A DNA stretch of 64,000 nt, taken from the NCBI RefSeq assembly GCF_031432425.1, contig NZ_JAVKPH010000018.1, positions 16,577 to 80,576 of the forward strand. The letters are read 5' to 3'. The notes beneath the pieces were generated by a model. That model did not search any database. It was not told the DNA's origin and worked only from the letters and a program-made list of their open reading frames with translations. The stretch's first letter is position 1. Every line of letters starts with the position of its first letter. The stretch comes from Ruixingdingia sedimenti. GTDB lineage: Bacteria; Pseudomonadota; Alphaproteobacteria; Rhodobacterales; Rhodobacteraceae. The translations under genes were made by a program, and so were the position numbers. Positions 34,475-43,256 of the stretch are shown here, in pieces.

Positions 34475-37400
34475 CAAGAAGCAGACCGTCGGATTCCGCT
34501 ATTCGCTGGGCATGCATCTGGCACTCTGCCATGGACCCGTCGATGCCATCCGCGAGATCCTCGTCGACCGCCGCACGGCCTGGTCCGTGACGACCGGCGG
34601 CGGCGTCTCGGGCGGGGGCGCGGCCGTGGAGGCGCGGATCGGAACGGTCGGCGACATGGCGGCAACCGCGGCGCTGGCAGGCGACACGGGCGCTTTGATC
34701 ACCTTTCCGGGCACGCTCGCGGGGGTGCGCATCGGCCAAGACTACCGGCTGCAGCTGGCGAACGGCGCGAGCCAGACGATTACGCTGAGTGGCGTTGGCT
34801 ATGACGCCGCCACCAATGTGACCTCCTGGTCCGCTCTGCCCGAGGCGCTGAGCTTCCCGGCGCAATCGGTCGAAGTGTTCGAGGCGACCAGCGCCGCCAG
34901 CAATGTCGGCGCCGGTGGCGGGCGCATCCGGATCGACAAGCCCGACCTCTTCGGCGGCGAGAAGCGCGAGGGCGGCATCACCGGCGATGTCGATGTGCTG
35001 ATGGGCGGGCCCGGCCAGGGGCAGAATGATTACCTTTCGGCGCGCATGAATGGCGACGTGCCCGGCTATCGCGGCATCTGCAGCCTCGTGCTGCGGCAGG
35101 TGTATCTCGGCATCAACCCCTATCTGAAGCCCTGGGCGGTGCGCGTGACCCGCGTGCTGACCGGCGAGGCGGGTGCGGCGCAATGGTATCCCGAGAAGGC
35201 CCCCATCGTGCCCGAGGCCAATATCTCGGATGCGGCGATCTACATCACGCTCGATGTCTCGGGCTCGATGTCGGGCACGCGGATGGCCGCGCAAAAGGCA
35301 GGCGTCGCGGCGCTGATCCGTGAGATCGGGGCCAGTGTCGATCCCGACCGGCCCAATGACATCCGCATCGTGCTCTGGAACGCGGGCGTCGCGGGAGCCA
35401 TCGAGCGGCGCAACATGGAGCCGGAGGATTACACCGCGCTGGAAGACTGGATGCTGGCACTCTCGAACAGCACCTCGGGCGGCACCAATTTCAACGCGGC
35501 CTTTGCCGAGGCCAGCGCCTTCTTCACGGGCGGCGGTTCGAAGCGGCGGATCGTGATCTTCGTGACCGATGGCGAACCCTCGCCCGTTTCCTCGGTCGAT
35601 GCGGCCGAGGCCACCATCGCCAGCCTGCCGCCTGTCGACATCTTCGGCTTCAACATCGCGCTCGCAAACACGACCTTCACCGCGCGCATCGACAACACGC
35701 CTGTGGACGGCGTGCCGGTGATCCCGCCTGGCAACCCGCAGGCGCTGGTGGCTTCCCTGCGCGGGGCTTTCGGCAACGGGCCGGACATGAACCCGGCCCA
35801 TATCATCCGGGAATGCCTGACGAACCGCGACTGGGGTCTGGGCTATTCGACGGTCGAGATCGGGGCCAGCTTCACCGCCGCCGCGGACACGCTCTACACC
35901 GAGGGCTTCGGTCTGTCGCTTATCTGGCAGCAGGACAGCTCGATCGAGGAGTTCATCAGCAGCGTTCTCGACCATATCGACGCAACGCTGTTCATTGACC
36001 GGCGCACCGGGCTCTGGGAGTTGCGGCTGATCCGGGCGGATTACACGGCTGCAACACTACCACTCTTCGACGAGACCAACGTCGTGGATTGGGGCCGCCT
36101 GGGGCGCCGCGCGCCCTCGGACCTCGTCAACAGCGTGACCGTGCGCTTCACCGATGCCTGGACCGACGACACCGGCGCCGTCAGCGTGACCGATACCGCC
36201 CGGGTGCAGTCCATGGGCGAGGTGATCGCCACAACGCTCGATTATCCGGGCATCCGCTATCAGGGGTTGGCGATCCGTGTGGCCGAGCGCGACCTGCGGG
36301 CGCTTTCCGTGCCGCTGCTCACGGGTGAGATCGTGGTGAACCGCGAGGGCGCGGACCTCGGGCCGGGCGATGTGATCCGGCTGCGGTCGCCCCGACTCGG
36401 GCTTGATGATGTGGTGATGCGCATCTCCGAGATCGGTCAGGGCGACGGGCGCGACAATGGCATCAGGCTGAAGCTCGCCGAGGACGTCTTCGCGCTGGGC
36501 GCGACCGCCATCGCGGGCGGGCGCATGCCCACTGGCACCGGCGTCGCCGCACCGCCGCGGGCACTCGTCCGGCGCATGGTCGAGGAAGCCCCGTACTGGC
36601 TGCTGGTCCGCGAACTGGGCCATAGCGAGGCCGACCGCATCCTTGACGAGGATCCCGATGCGGGCGCGCTGGTCGCCACCGGTGAACGCCCCAGCGCGGA
36701 TGCCCTGGCGGCGGAACTATGGATAGATGCTGGTACGGGGCCCGCGCAGGAGGGAACGGTCGGTTTCGCGCCGACGGCGCTTCTGACGGCAGACGTTTCG
36801 GACCACCCCGAGGATCGCGTCCTCCCTGTCACCGGCTGGCGCGAGATCGGTGAGGTGGGGATCGGCACGCTGGCCAGTGTCGGCGGCGAGCTGGTCCGTG
36901 TCGACGGGATCACATCCACAGCCATCACGGTTGGTCGCGGTTGCCTCGACACCGTGCCGCGCGCGCACGCGGCGGGCATGCCGGTCATCTTCTTCGACGA
37001 GGCCGCACGGATCACGGAAGAAGCGTGGGCGGCGGGCGAAACGCTGGCGGTCCGGCTGCTGCCCGAGACCGGGCGCGGCACGCTCGCCTTCGCGCTGGCG
37101 CCCGAGGACAGCGTGACGCTCGACCGCCGCGCCATTCGGCCCCTGCCGCCTGGCCGAGTGCAGGTCAACGGCAGCTATGCTCCGGATGTCGATGCGCTGG
37201 TGGCGGGCGAGGTTGAACTGACCTGGTCCCATCGCGACCGTCTGACCCAGACCAGCCCCGTCATCGTTGATCACACCGGCGCCTCCATCGGGCCCGAGCC
37301 AGGGGTCGGCTATGCTGTCGAGGTTCGCTGGATCGACCCCGACACGGGCGCGCCTCTCCTGCCGCCGAGCATCACCATCGACGCTGGCAGCGGCACAAGC

Positions 37401-37592
37401 TGGATGCTGTCGCCCGAGGATGTGCCGGAGAGTGGCGCCCCCGAGCGCACGGCTGAGATCGACCTCGCCGTCCGGGCGCGTCGGATGGTCGAGGGTGCCT
37501 GGATCACGGACCTTGATGCGCGCCGCTTCCGCCTGACCGCCCCCTTCGCCGCCGGTTGGGATCGCGGCTGGGGCTTTCTCTGGGGCAGCTGA
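34464..37592 (+). CDS. Tail tip / host-specificity protein with embedded VWA domain
   Basis: 1042 aa. The N-terminal 250 residues match tail tip proteins (RYSLGMHLALCHGPVDAIREI, NVGAGGGRIRIDKP). Residues about 258-435 form a von Willebrand A domain with a complete-looking MIDAS: D264-x-S-x-S in DVSGSMSG, T in SGGTNF and D369 in VTDGEP. After it come tail-protein domains (NRDWGLGYSTVEIG, LVNSVTVRF) and beta-rich repeats. It should sit at the tail tip and contact the cell surface. A metal-dependent adhesion domain would suit receptor binding. Confidence 0.85.
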   Translation: MGGSKKQTVGFRYSLGMHLALCHGPVDAIREILVDRRTAWSVTTGGGVSGGGAAVEARIGTVGDMAATAALAGDTGALITFPGTLAGVRIGQDYRLQLANGASQTITLSGVGYDAATNVTSWSALPEALSFPAQSVEVFEATSAASNVGAGGGRIRIDKPDLFGGEKREGGITGDVDVLMGGPGQGQNDYLSARMNGDVPGYRGICSLVLRQVYLGINPYLKPWAVRVTRVLTGEAGAAQWYPEKAPIVPEANISDAAIYITLDVSGSMSGTRMAAQKAGVAALIREIGASVDPDRPNDIRIVLWNAGVAGAIERRNMEPEDYTALEDWMLALSNSTSGGTNFNAAFAEASAFFTGGGSKRRIVIFVTDGEPSPVSSVDAAEATIASLPPVDIFGFNIALANTTFTARIDNTPVDGVPVIPPGNPQALVASLRGAFGNGPDMNPAHIIRECLTNRDWGLGYSTVEIGASFTAAADTLYTEGFGLSLIWQQDSSIEEFISSVLDHIDATLFIDRRTGLWELRLIRADYTAATLPLFDETNVVDWGRLGRRAPSDLVNSVTVRFTDAWTDDTGAVSVTDTARVQSMGEVIATTLDYPGIRYQGLAIRVAERDLRALSVPLLTGEIVVNREGADLGPGDVIRLRSPRLGLDDVVMRISEIGQGDGRDNGIRLKLAEDVFALGATAIAGGRMPTGTGVAAPPRALVRRMVEEAPYWLLVRELGHSEADRILDEDPDAGALVATGERPSADALAAELWIDAGTGPAQEGTVGFAPTALLTADVSDHPEDRVLPVTGWREIGEVGIGTLASVGGELVRVDGITSTAITVGRGCLDTVPRAHAAGMPVIFFDEAARITEEAWAAGETLAVRLLPETGRGTLAFALAPEDSVTLDRRAIRPLPPGRVQVNGSYAPDVDALVAGEVELTWSHRDRLTQTSPVIVDHTGASIGPEPGVGYAVEVRWIDPDTGAPLLPPSITIDAGSGTSWMLSPEDVPESGAPERTAEIDLAVRARRMVEGAWITDLDARRFRLTAPFAAGWDRGWGFLWGS

Positions 37593-37637
37593 CAGGCCTC
37601 TCCGCAATCATCGCGACCAACATGAAAGAAGACGAGC

Positions 37638-38312
37638 ATGTCGGAACGGATCATGCCGGGGCTGGGGCTGCGCGCCTTCTACGCCCCCGGCCAGCGCAAC
37701 TGGGGCACCAGCGTCAGCGAGGACCTGCGCGCGCTGTCGGTGCTCGTGCAAGCGCGCGCGCTGTCGCGCAGCGCTACCCTGCCACCCGTGGGCAATCCCG
37801 GCGATATCCGCATCGTCCCGGCTGGCGCGCTCTCCCATGCGAATGCGCTGGCCCTCTGGGACGGCGAAGCGGGGGCGGAAGACTGGGTCTATCTCACCCC
37901 GCAGGAGGGCTGGCAGGTCTGGATCGCGGACGAAGCCCGGCATGTGCGGTTCACAGACGGCGCATGGATCGAGGTGCCGCGGCCCGGTGTCGTGCGTATC
38001 CGGACGCTAACCGCGACCAGCCATACGCTGGACGCCTTCGATCTGGGCAGCATCCTCGAGACGACTGGTTCATCTGCCGTCACCGTGACCATCCCGCCCG
38101 AGGCCTCGGTGCCCTTCGAGATCGGCGCGCTGGTCAATGTCACGCAAGTCGGTGCGGGGATCGCCACGGTCACGGCGGCAGCGGGGGTATCGCTGAATGG
38201 CGTCACCGGCGGCTCGGTCGCACTGGATGGCCAATGGTCCGGAGCATCGCTCGTCAAACGCGGGGCGGATGCCTGGGTCATTCAGGGCGCACTGACCGGG
38301 GCTGTCACATGA
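37638..38312 (+). CDS. DUF2793 domain tail protein
   Basis: 224 aa. The N-terminal 120 residues match DUF2793 (LPPVGNPGDIRIVPAG, LTPQEGWQVWIADE, FTDGAWIEV). The C-terminal part is beta-rich with glycine and valine repeats. These proteins lie beside tail fibres and may be a fibre or its cap. Translationally coupled to the next gene. Confidence 0.8.
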   Translation: MSERIMPGLGLRAFYAPGQRNWGTSVSEDLRALSVLVQARALSRSATLPPVGNPGDIRIVPAGALSHANALALWDGEAGAEDWVYLTPQEGWQVWIADEARHVRFTDGAWIEVPRPGVVRIRTLTATSHTLDAFDLGSILETTGSSAVTVTIPPEASVPFEIGALVNVTQVGAGIATVTAAAGVSLNGVTGGSVALDGQWSGASLVKRGADAWVIQGALTGAVT

Positions 38313-39178
38313 GTCTGCTGATGATGCGCGGCGCGATCCTGGCGCAGGGTGGCGATACGGCACCTCCCGTCGATATCGGGTCTGCATGGGAGCTGGATGT
38401 CACCCGCCGCCCCGCAGGCTACACGCTGTCGGATGGCAACCAGACTGCCATCAACACTGCGGGCGCCAGTGATTACCGGGCTTGGGTGCCCACCGCCAAG
38501 GCTATCCTGCCCACCGACGGACGGCGCTATTGGGAGATTCTGTGCGCCTCGGGCGGTGCTGTCGAGTTCGACGGCTATCTGGGCATCGTCTCTGATGATC
38601 AGCGCGAGGAGTATGACACGGGCAACAACCCAATCACGCTCGGCTCAATCGGGTATCGCGGGAACGGAACGCTCTGGTCCTCGAACACCGGCACAGCCAG
38701 CCAGCGCCTGACCGGGCTGCCCCCCTATGGGGCGGGCGATGTGGTGATGTTCCTCTTCGATCCTGCCTCCGCCGAACTCTGGGTCGGGCTGAACGGTATC
38801 TGGCGCGACGATCCAGTGAGCGGCGCACCGACATGGACCGCCGCGCCCAGCGCCGCCTGGTTTCCGCAGATCCAGGGGCGCGATCCGGGCGATGGCGGTA
38901 CGCTGCGCTCGCTGCCCTCGCAGTTCAGCTATCCGGTTCCGCCCGGTGCGCAGGCGCTGGGCTATGAGGATCCGGATCTACGCATCTACCAGGCCCATGC
39001 CTTCATCGAGTTGGCCTGGGACAAGGACCTCAGCGTCGCCGAGCTGGAGGCCTGGCTCGATCTCGGCGGCGGCCCGCGCCTCACCTCGGGCAATGTCTCG
39101 CTGTTTCTCGATCACGGCGGGGGCACTGCGCTCTCCGCCGCCCATGCCGCCCTCTATATAGAAGTGGAACTGCCATGA
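38309..39178 (+). CDS. SPRY/lectin-like tail fibre protein
   Basis: 289 aa. The core region (RRYWEILCASGGAVEFDGYLGIVSDDQ, GDVVMFLFDPASAELWVGLNGIW) resembles SPRY/concanavalin-like domains, which in phages form receptor-binding tips. Start ATG at 38309 overlaps the upstream stop. Domain assignment is by pattern only. Confidence 0.65.
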   Translation: MSLLMMRGAILAQGGDTAPPVDIGSAWELDVTRRPAGYTLSDGNQTAINTAGASDYRAWVPTAKAILPTDGRRYWEILCASGGAVEFDGYLGIVSDDQREEYDTGNNPITLGSIGYRGNGTLWSSNTGTASQRLTGLPPYGAGDVVMFLFDPASAELWVGLNGIWRDDPVSGAPTWTAAPSAAWFPQIQGRDPGDGGTLRSLPSQFSYPVPPGAQALGYEDPDLRIYQAHAFIELAWDKDLSVAELEAWLDLGGGPRLTSGNVSLFLDHGGGTALSAAHAALYIEVELP

Positions 39179-40173
39179 GTTACATCCTGCATCTGGGCCA
39201 TCAGCCCACCGACATCTCCGGCGTGGCCGGTTCGCTGAGCACCGTCGCTGCCGGCTTCGAAGAGACCCTCGACGTCAACGGTATCCGCTTCAACGGATCG
39301 CGCACGCTGGCCGCCCCCTTCGCTGTCGGGTTTCCCGCGCCGGTCGGTGATATGTGGCTGGGGTTTCGCTACGTACCGCCCAACAACGATTCCGAGAGCA
39401 TCACCCAGAGCAATGCCGGGTTCCTCGAGTTCTTTGACGCGGAGAATGTCAGGATCGCGCAGGTCCGCCCCCTGACCTCAACCAACCGCTACCACGCCGA
39501 GGCACATGGCGACACGGTCGAACAGGGAAGCTCGAGCTATTTCGCCCCGAACGGCCAGGCCCAATGGGTCGATGTGCGCCTGAGCGTCGGGGCCGAGATC
39601 ACCATCGAATTCTACGTCGATGGCGTACTGCAGAGCACCGCCACCGCGGCGAACACGGGCGGCAAGGGCAAGCCGGTACAAGTCGTCTTCACGAATGTCG
39701 GCCTGCACGGCACCTCCCAGAACCGCACATGGTATTATGCTCATGTCGCGGTCCTCGACGGGGTGTCGACCATCGGACGTCGCTTCGTGCGTCGCATCCC
39801 CAATGCCATCGCCAGCTTCAACGAGATGGTGGGCAGCATCGACGCGCTCAGCGATAGCGATATCGCCACGCGGGTCGCCAGCACCACGGCAGGGCAGCGC
39901 ATGTCCTTCTCGCTCACCGGCCCGACCGGTCCGGCCACGGTATCGGCCATCGCGGGCGTGCACCTCAAGCAGATCGCGCAGGCGGGCACGGACGGTCCGG
40001 ACGCCACCGCAGGCTTCCTGCGCATGGGCGGCGTGAACCATGACGCCACCCCCGTCACGGTGCCCGACCTTGCGCCCGTGCCTGTCTATTCCAGCTGGGC
40101 GATCAACCCGGCTGATGCGAGCCCCTGGAGCGATCTGACGCTGCCGAACGAGGTCGGGATCCTGTCGGCATGA
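39175..40173 (+). CDS. LamG-like tail fibre protein
   Basis: 332 aa. An N-terminal concanavalin/LamG-like beta sandwich is suggested by WLGFRYVPPN, VDVRLSVGAEITIEFYVDG and WYYAHVAVLDG. The C-terminal 100 residues resemble shaft or cap modules. Coupled by ATGA to genes on both sides. Likely a host-contact protein. Confidence 0.62.
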   Translation: MSYILHLGHQPTDISGVAGSLSTVAAGFEETLDVNGIRFNGSRTLAAPFAVGFPAPVGDMWLGFRYVPPNNDSESITQSNAGFLEFFDAENVRIAQVRPLTSTNRYHAEAHGDTVEQGSSSYFAPNGQAQWVDVRLSVGAEITIEFYVDGVLQSTATAANTGGKGKPVQVVFTNVGLHGTSQNRTWYYAHVAVLDGVSTIGRRFVRRIPNAIASFNEMVGSIDALSDSDIATRVASTTAGQRMSFSLTGPTGPATVSAIAGVHLKQIAQAGTDGPDATAGFLRMGGVNHDATPVTVPDLAPVPVYSSWAINPADASPWSDLTLPNEVGILSA

Positions 40174-40478
40174 CGCAGCAGTCCTCCCTGTCCGAGCAGA
40201 TCGCGCAGGCCTTCCGCGATCATGGCATCGCGGCCGCCATCGGCGTCTGGTTCACCTTCATCGCCGGGCTTGCCACTGCCGTGACGAGAAAAGCGTTCAC
40301 CAACGAGGCACTGCTGCACAAGCTCGAGCAGGAGCTGGCCGAGGAACGCACCCGCATCGAGAAGCGCCGCGACGAGGACCGCAAGATCGACCATGACCGG
40401 CTCGCGCGCATCGAGCGCGACATCCACGACATGCGCAATCTGATCTTCGCCGCCTTCCAGCGCCGGAACGGCGACTGA
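40170..40478 (+). CDS. Holin-like small membrane protein
   Basis: 102 aa. One hydrophobic segment (about 20-38, IAAAIGVWFTFIAGLATAV) is followed by a charged coiled coil of about 45 residues. Lies before the M15 endolysin, so a holin or pinholin-related role is likely, though the single segment and long coil are unusual. Alternative: a tail-tip anchor. Confidence 0.55.
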   Translation: MTQQSSLSEQIAQAFRDHGIAAAIGVWFTFIAGLATAVTRKAFTNEALLHKLEQELAEERTRIEKRRDEDRKIDHDRLARIERDIHDMRNLIFAAFQRRNGD

Positions 40479-40599
40479 CGCCAGCCGGTGCCGGGCCCAG
40501 CGCGGCCAGACTGACAGCTTCGCACAGCTGACTTCCCTACCTGCCGTCCACCCCGGGTGGCGGTCCCGTTCGCATGCCCTTCACCCCAAGGAGACCACC

Positions 40600-41280
40600 A
40601 TGTCCGACCCCATCCGCACCTTTCGTCATCACCGTGACGTTCCCGACAGCCTCTGGCGCTGGCGGAACTTCTCGCCCGCCGAGATCGCCTGCCGCGGCAC
40701 CAGTCAGCTGAAGCTGCACCCCGACGCGCTGGACAAGCTGCAGGCGCTGCGCGACCGGCTGGGCAAGCCGCTGATCGTGCGTTCCGCCTATCGCAGCCCC
40801 GAGCACAACCGCGCCGTCGGCGGGGCGCCGCGCTCGAAGCACATGGACGGCACGGCCTTCGATATCGCCATGTCGAACCACGACCCCGTCGCCTTCGAGG
40901 CCGCGGCGCGGGAGGTGGGGTTTCTGGGGTTTGGGTTTTATCCGCGCTCCGGCTTCATCCATATCGATCTCGGTCCCGCGCGCCAGTGGGGCGAGCGCTT
41001 CCCGGTGCGGGCGGTGCCGTTTGCCGCCGAGGCCCCGCCCGCGCGCGAGGCGCTGGCCGACAGCCGTACCCTGCGCGGAACCGGGGCGGCAGGCGTCGCC
41101 ACCGTGGGCGCCGCCGGGGTCGAGGTCGCGCAGGAGGTACTGGCGGAGGCGCGGGGTGCGATCGTGCCGCTGGTCCCGTCCCTTGACACCCTGCGCTGGC
41201 TGTTCATCGCCCTCGCGCTGGCCGGGATCGCGGTGGCCGTCTGGGCCCGCCTCGACGACTGGAAGAAAGGCCTGCGCTGA
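40600..41280 (+). CDS. M15 family peptidoglycan peptidase (endolysin) with C-terminal membrane anchor
   Basis: 226 aa. Residues 20-130 are a peptidase M15A domain with zinc ligands H81 and D88 (SKHMDGTAFDIA) and H121 (GFIHIDLG), as in phage L-alanyl-D-glutamate or DD-peptidases. The final 35 residues hold a hydrophobic helix (WLFIALALAGIAVAVWA) and a basic tail, an arrangement of membrane-tethered endolysins that work with pinholins or host secretion. AAGGAG is 5 bases ahead of the ATG. The stop is coupled to the spanin start. Confidence 0.88.
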   Translation: MSDPIRTFRHHRDVPDSLWRWRNFSPAEIACRGTSQLKLHPDALDKLQALRDRLGKPLIVRSAYRSPEHNRAVGGAPRSKHMDGTAFDIAMSNHDPVAFEAAAREVGFLGFGFYPRSGFIHIDLGPARQWGERFPVRAVPFAAEAPPAREALADSRTLRGTGAAGVATVGAAGVEVAQEVLAEARGAIVPLVPSLDTLRWLFIALALAGIAVAVWARLDDWKKGLR

Positions 41281-41699
41281 TGTGGGCCAGCCTCCTGGCT
41301 GGGCTTCTCGCCCGGCGCTGGGCGCGGCGGGCGGCGGCTTTTGCCCTCGCCGCGCTCACCATCGCCCTGTTCATTCTCAACCTCCGTCGCCAGGGCGAGC
41401 GCGCAGGCCGCGCCGCCGAGCGGCTCGATATGCTGGAGCGCTCCAATGCCATTCAACGCCAGATGCTGGATGCGGCCGCCCGCCGCCCTCGCAGCCGCGA
41501 CGATCTTCTTGACCGCCTGCGCGGGGGGGGTTCTGACGCTCCGCCAAGGGCCTGCCCGCCCGTTTTGGCGTACAGCCAGGGTGAGCAGATAAGCGTCGCC
41601 GAGGAAGTCGCTGCGCTACCTGAGGGGGCGCTCATTGTGGGCTGGCTCGCGGATTACGCCGTCCTGCGCGATCAGGCGCGGGCATGCGCAAGGAGGTAG
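41280..41699 (+). CDS. Inner-membrane spanin-like protein, read through into outer-spanin domain
   Basis: 139 aa as read. An N-terminal transmembrane helix (AAAFALAALTIALFILNL) is followed by a coiled coil to about residue 80 (RAAERLDMLERSNAIQRQMLD), the i-spanin (Rz) shape. After a run of eight G (41523-41530) the frame enters SDAPPRACPPVLAYSQGEQISV, which belongs to the lipoprotein partner (see 41470). One additional G would give the normal end GGGF-stop. So the fusion may be a sequencing error, a natural mutation or a phase-variable state. Spanins fuse inner and outer membranes at the end of lysis. Confidence 0.72.
   Translation: MWASLLAGLLARRWARRAAAFALAALTIALFILNLRRQGERAGRAAERLDMLERSNAIQRQMLDAAARRPRSRDDLLDRLRGGGSDAPPRACPPVLAYSQGEQISVAEEVAALPEGALIVGWLADYAVLRDQARACARR
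41470..41699 (+). pseudogene. Outer-membrane spanin (Rz1-like lipoprotein), frame interrupted at G8 tract
   Basis: Nested in the i-spanin gene in another frame. ATG at 41470 gives a signal peptide with lipobox (MRPPAALAAATIFLTAC). As sequenced, the frame runs out of the conserved part after the G tract and stops at 41592. With nine G it would join GSDAPPRACPPVLAYSQG, ALPEGALIVGWLADYAV and the C-terminal LRDQARACARR, ending at 41699, which is the usual shape of an o-spanin in this group. Marked pseudogene because it is not intact here. Confidence 0.6.
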
Positions 41700-41757
41700 C
41701 CTGGAACCCTTGTTCGAAATCGTGGCGTGATTGCGGGCATCCGGCTATTCTCGCGTG

Positions 41758-42126
41758 ATGAACAAAGACGACGAAAAGCGCGTTGCAGCAAGGCTGGCCA
41801 GAATCATGGCCATGCTTTGCGTGCGCGACACGCAGCTTGAGACGCTGCATGCCGGACTGGGACCCATCACCCGGGCCGGCGACTACTCGGATGTCTTCGT
41901 GGTGGACGCAGACGGCAGGCGCATCCCCTGGTCGGAGGTCTCGCGCTTCGACGACGCCGAGATGCGCCAGTTGATGCAGGAAATTGTCAACCGCCTCTAC
42001 ACGTTCCATCTCGAGGCCAATGACCCCAAGCTGCAGGCGACCATCGAGCGCTGGATGGGCGTTGCGATGAAATGGGACGAGCCGAGCCTCGATCATCGCA
42101 TGTTGTCACCTGGTGCCCGGAAATGA
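41758..42126 (+). CDS. Hypothetical protein
   Basis: 122 aa, starting MNKDDEKRVAARLARIMAMLCVRD. Acidic in the middle with DYSDVFVVDADGRRIPWSEVSRFDDAEMRQLM. No domain recognised. It follows the lysis genes and overlaps the next gene by ATGA. Either the end of the prophage or part of the following accessory block. Confidence 0.68.
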   Translation: MNKDDEKRVAARLARIMAMLCVRDTQLETLHAGLGPITRAGDYSDVFVVDADGRRIPWSEVSRFDDAEMRQLMQEIVNRLYTFHLEANDPKLQATIERWMGVAMKWDEPSLDHRMLSPGARK

Positions 42127-42383
42127 CCATCAAGATATCGACAGCGCCGCCAGACCGACCGCACGAGATACTCGACACGATTGCCGCTGTCGGGGTTTCC
42201 ACCAAGGGTACTTTCAGGGGTGGGCCTCACCTCGACAAGGCGCTCGAAGCCTGCAAGGAAGGGCTCAGGAACTTCGCTGCTGAGCTTGGTGCCGATGCGG
42301 TCGTCTCCTGTCAGTCCGAGACGCATTTCGACAACCAGGTGATCAACGTCGCTGGCTTTGGCACCGCCGTGCGTTGGAAATAA
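42123..42383 (+). CDS. YbjQ-like small protein
   Basis: 86 aa. Start MTIKISTAPP; the C-terminal part ALEACKEGLRNFAAELGADAVVSC followed by GFGTAVRW resembles the YbjQ/heavy-metal-binding fold, in which helices precede a GANAVV-like strand. Coupled to the previous gene. It ends 6 bases before the convergent GIY-YIG stop. Confidence 0.6.
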   Translation: MTIKISTAPPDRPHEILDTIAAVGVSTKGTFRGGPHLDKALEACKEGLRNFAAELGADAVVSCQSETHFDNQVINVAGFGTAVRWK

Positions 42384-42389
42384 CGCTCA

Positions 42390-43256
42390 TCAGAGCAACC
42401 CGCGGTCCACAAGTGCCTCCTCCCCGATGAGATCGACGATTAGGGCGATGTGGTCAGGCGACAACGCGAAATGCTCGGCGCGCGGATCTGCCGCCGGCAC
42501 AAGCTGCGCCATTTCCGCCTTGAGAAGATCGCGGGCCACCCCGTTCTCGATCACCCCCTCTACGCCCTCGTAAACAAAGCTCCGCGGGATGCGCACTCCG
42601 GGCTCGAGGGTCAGGCCATGGGCGCTGGCGCTGGCGATCAGCGCATAAGCGCAGCGCGGGGTCGGTCGGCGCGGCGACGGGTGCGGCGTGCTTGGCAGGA
42701 TGCGGGCGATCTGGCCGACCGGCTTGACCGGAACACTTCGGACGGGGCCGATGCCCTGCAGGAACCGGTTCAGCACAGCCCGCTCCGGGTTGTCCTCCGG
42801 TTCGCCCGAGAGGGTGGCCTCGTGCCGCGCGACACTGAAGGGCGACGAGCCCGCCGCACGGCCGACGCCGCCTGCGAGGTTGGTCAGCGTCCCGCCCTCG
42901 TGAAGCCGACCGATCCGGGCGATCAGTGTGGCTTCGCGTTCAAGGCTCGCCTGCTCGCGCTCCCGCGGGAAGACGCTGTCGATCACATACAGAATCGTCG
43001 ATCCCTGACGCAGGATCTTCCGGATGACGTTGCATTTGAAGGGATTGGTTTCGCCGATAGAGTGATTTTGTCGTGCCTCGGCCTCATGAGCAAGCACACG
43101 GCGATTCACACCCTTGCCGACATAGAAGGGTGTCTGGTCCGGCCGGCAGAGAACGTAGACGTAACTGTGACCGGAAAGCGTGACGAGATAGCGCTCGAGC
43201 TCAGGCCTTGGGCCGAAGAACACCGCACGGTCGAGCTCGGGATGCGGCCCGCTCAT
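42390..43256 (-). CDS. GIY-YIG nuclease family protein
   Basis: 288 aa. A GIY-YIG core occupies about residues 30-125: the two signature strands YVYVLCRP and PFYVGKG, arginine in RRVLAHEAEA, and a glutamate-containing helix (LEREATLIARIGR). The C-terminal 120 residues are unrelated to known domains. It is the last gene of the leftward operon that begins with the BrxR-like regulator; its ATG overlaps the stop of the DUF4236 gene. In a defence operon a GIY-YIG enzyme may act as a DNA-cutting effector. Confidence 0.85.
   Translation of the reverse strand: MSGPHPELDRAVFFGPRPELERYLVTLSGHSYVYVLCRPDQTPFYVGKGVNRRVLAHEAEARQNHSIGETNPFKCNVIRKILRQGSTILYVIDSVFPREREQASLEREATLIARIGRLHEGGTLTNLAGGVGRAAGSSPFSVARHEATLSGEPEDNPERAVLNRFLQGIGPVRSVPVKPVGQIARILPSTPHPSPRRPTPRCAYALIASASAHGLTLEPGVRIPRSFVYEGVEGVIENGVARDLLKAEMAQLVPAADPRAEHFALSPDHIALIVDLIGEEALVDRGLL

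Noticed and set aside
33777..35975. 732-codon minus-strand frame opposite the tail tip gene
   Set aside because: Antisense shadow of BR0599 and tail tip genes; no recognisable motif or ribosome binding site.
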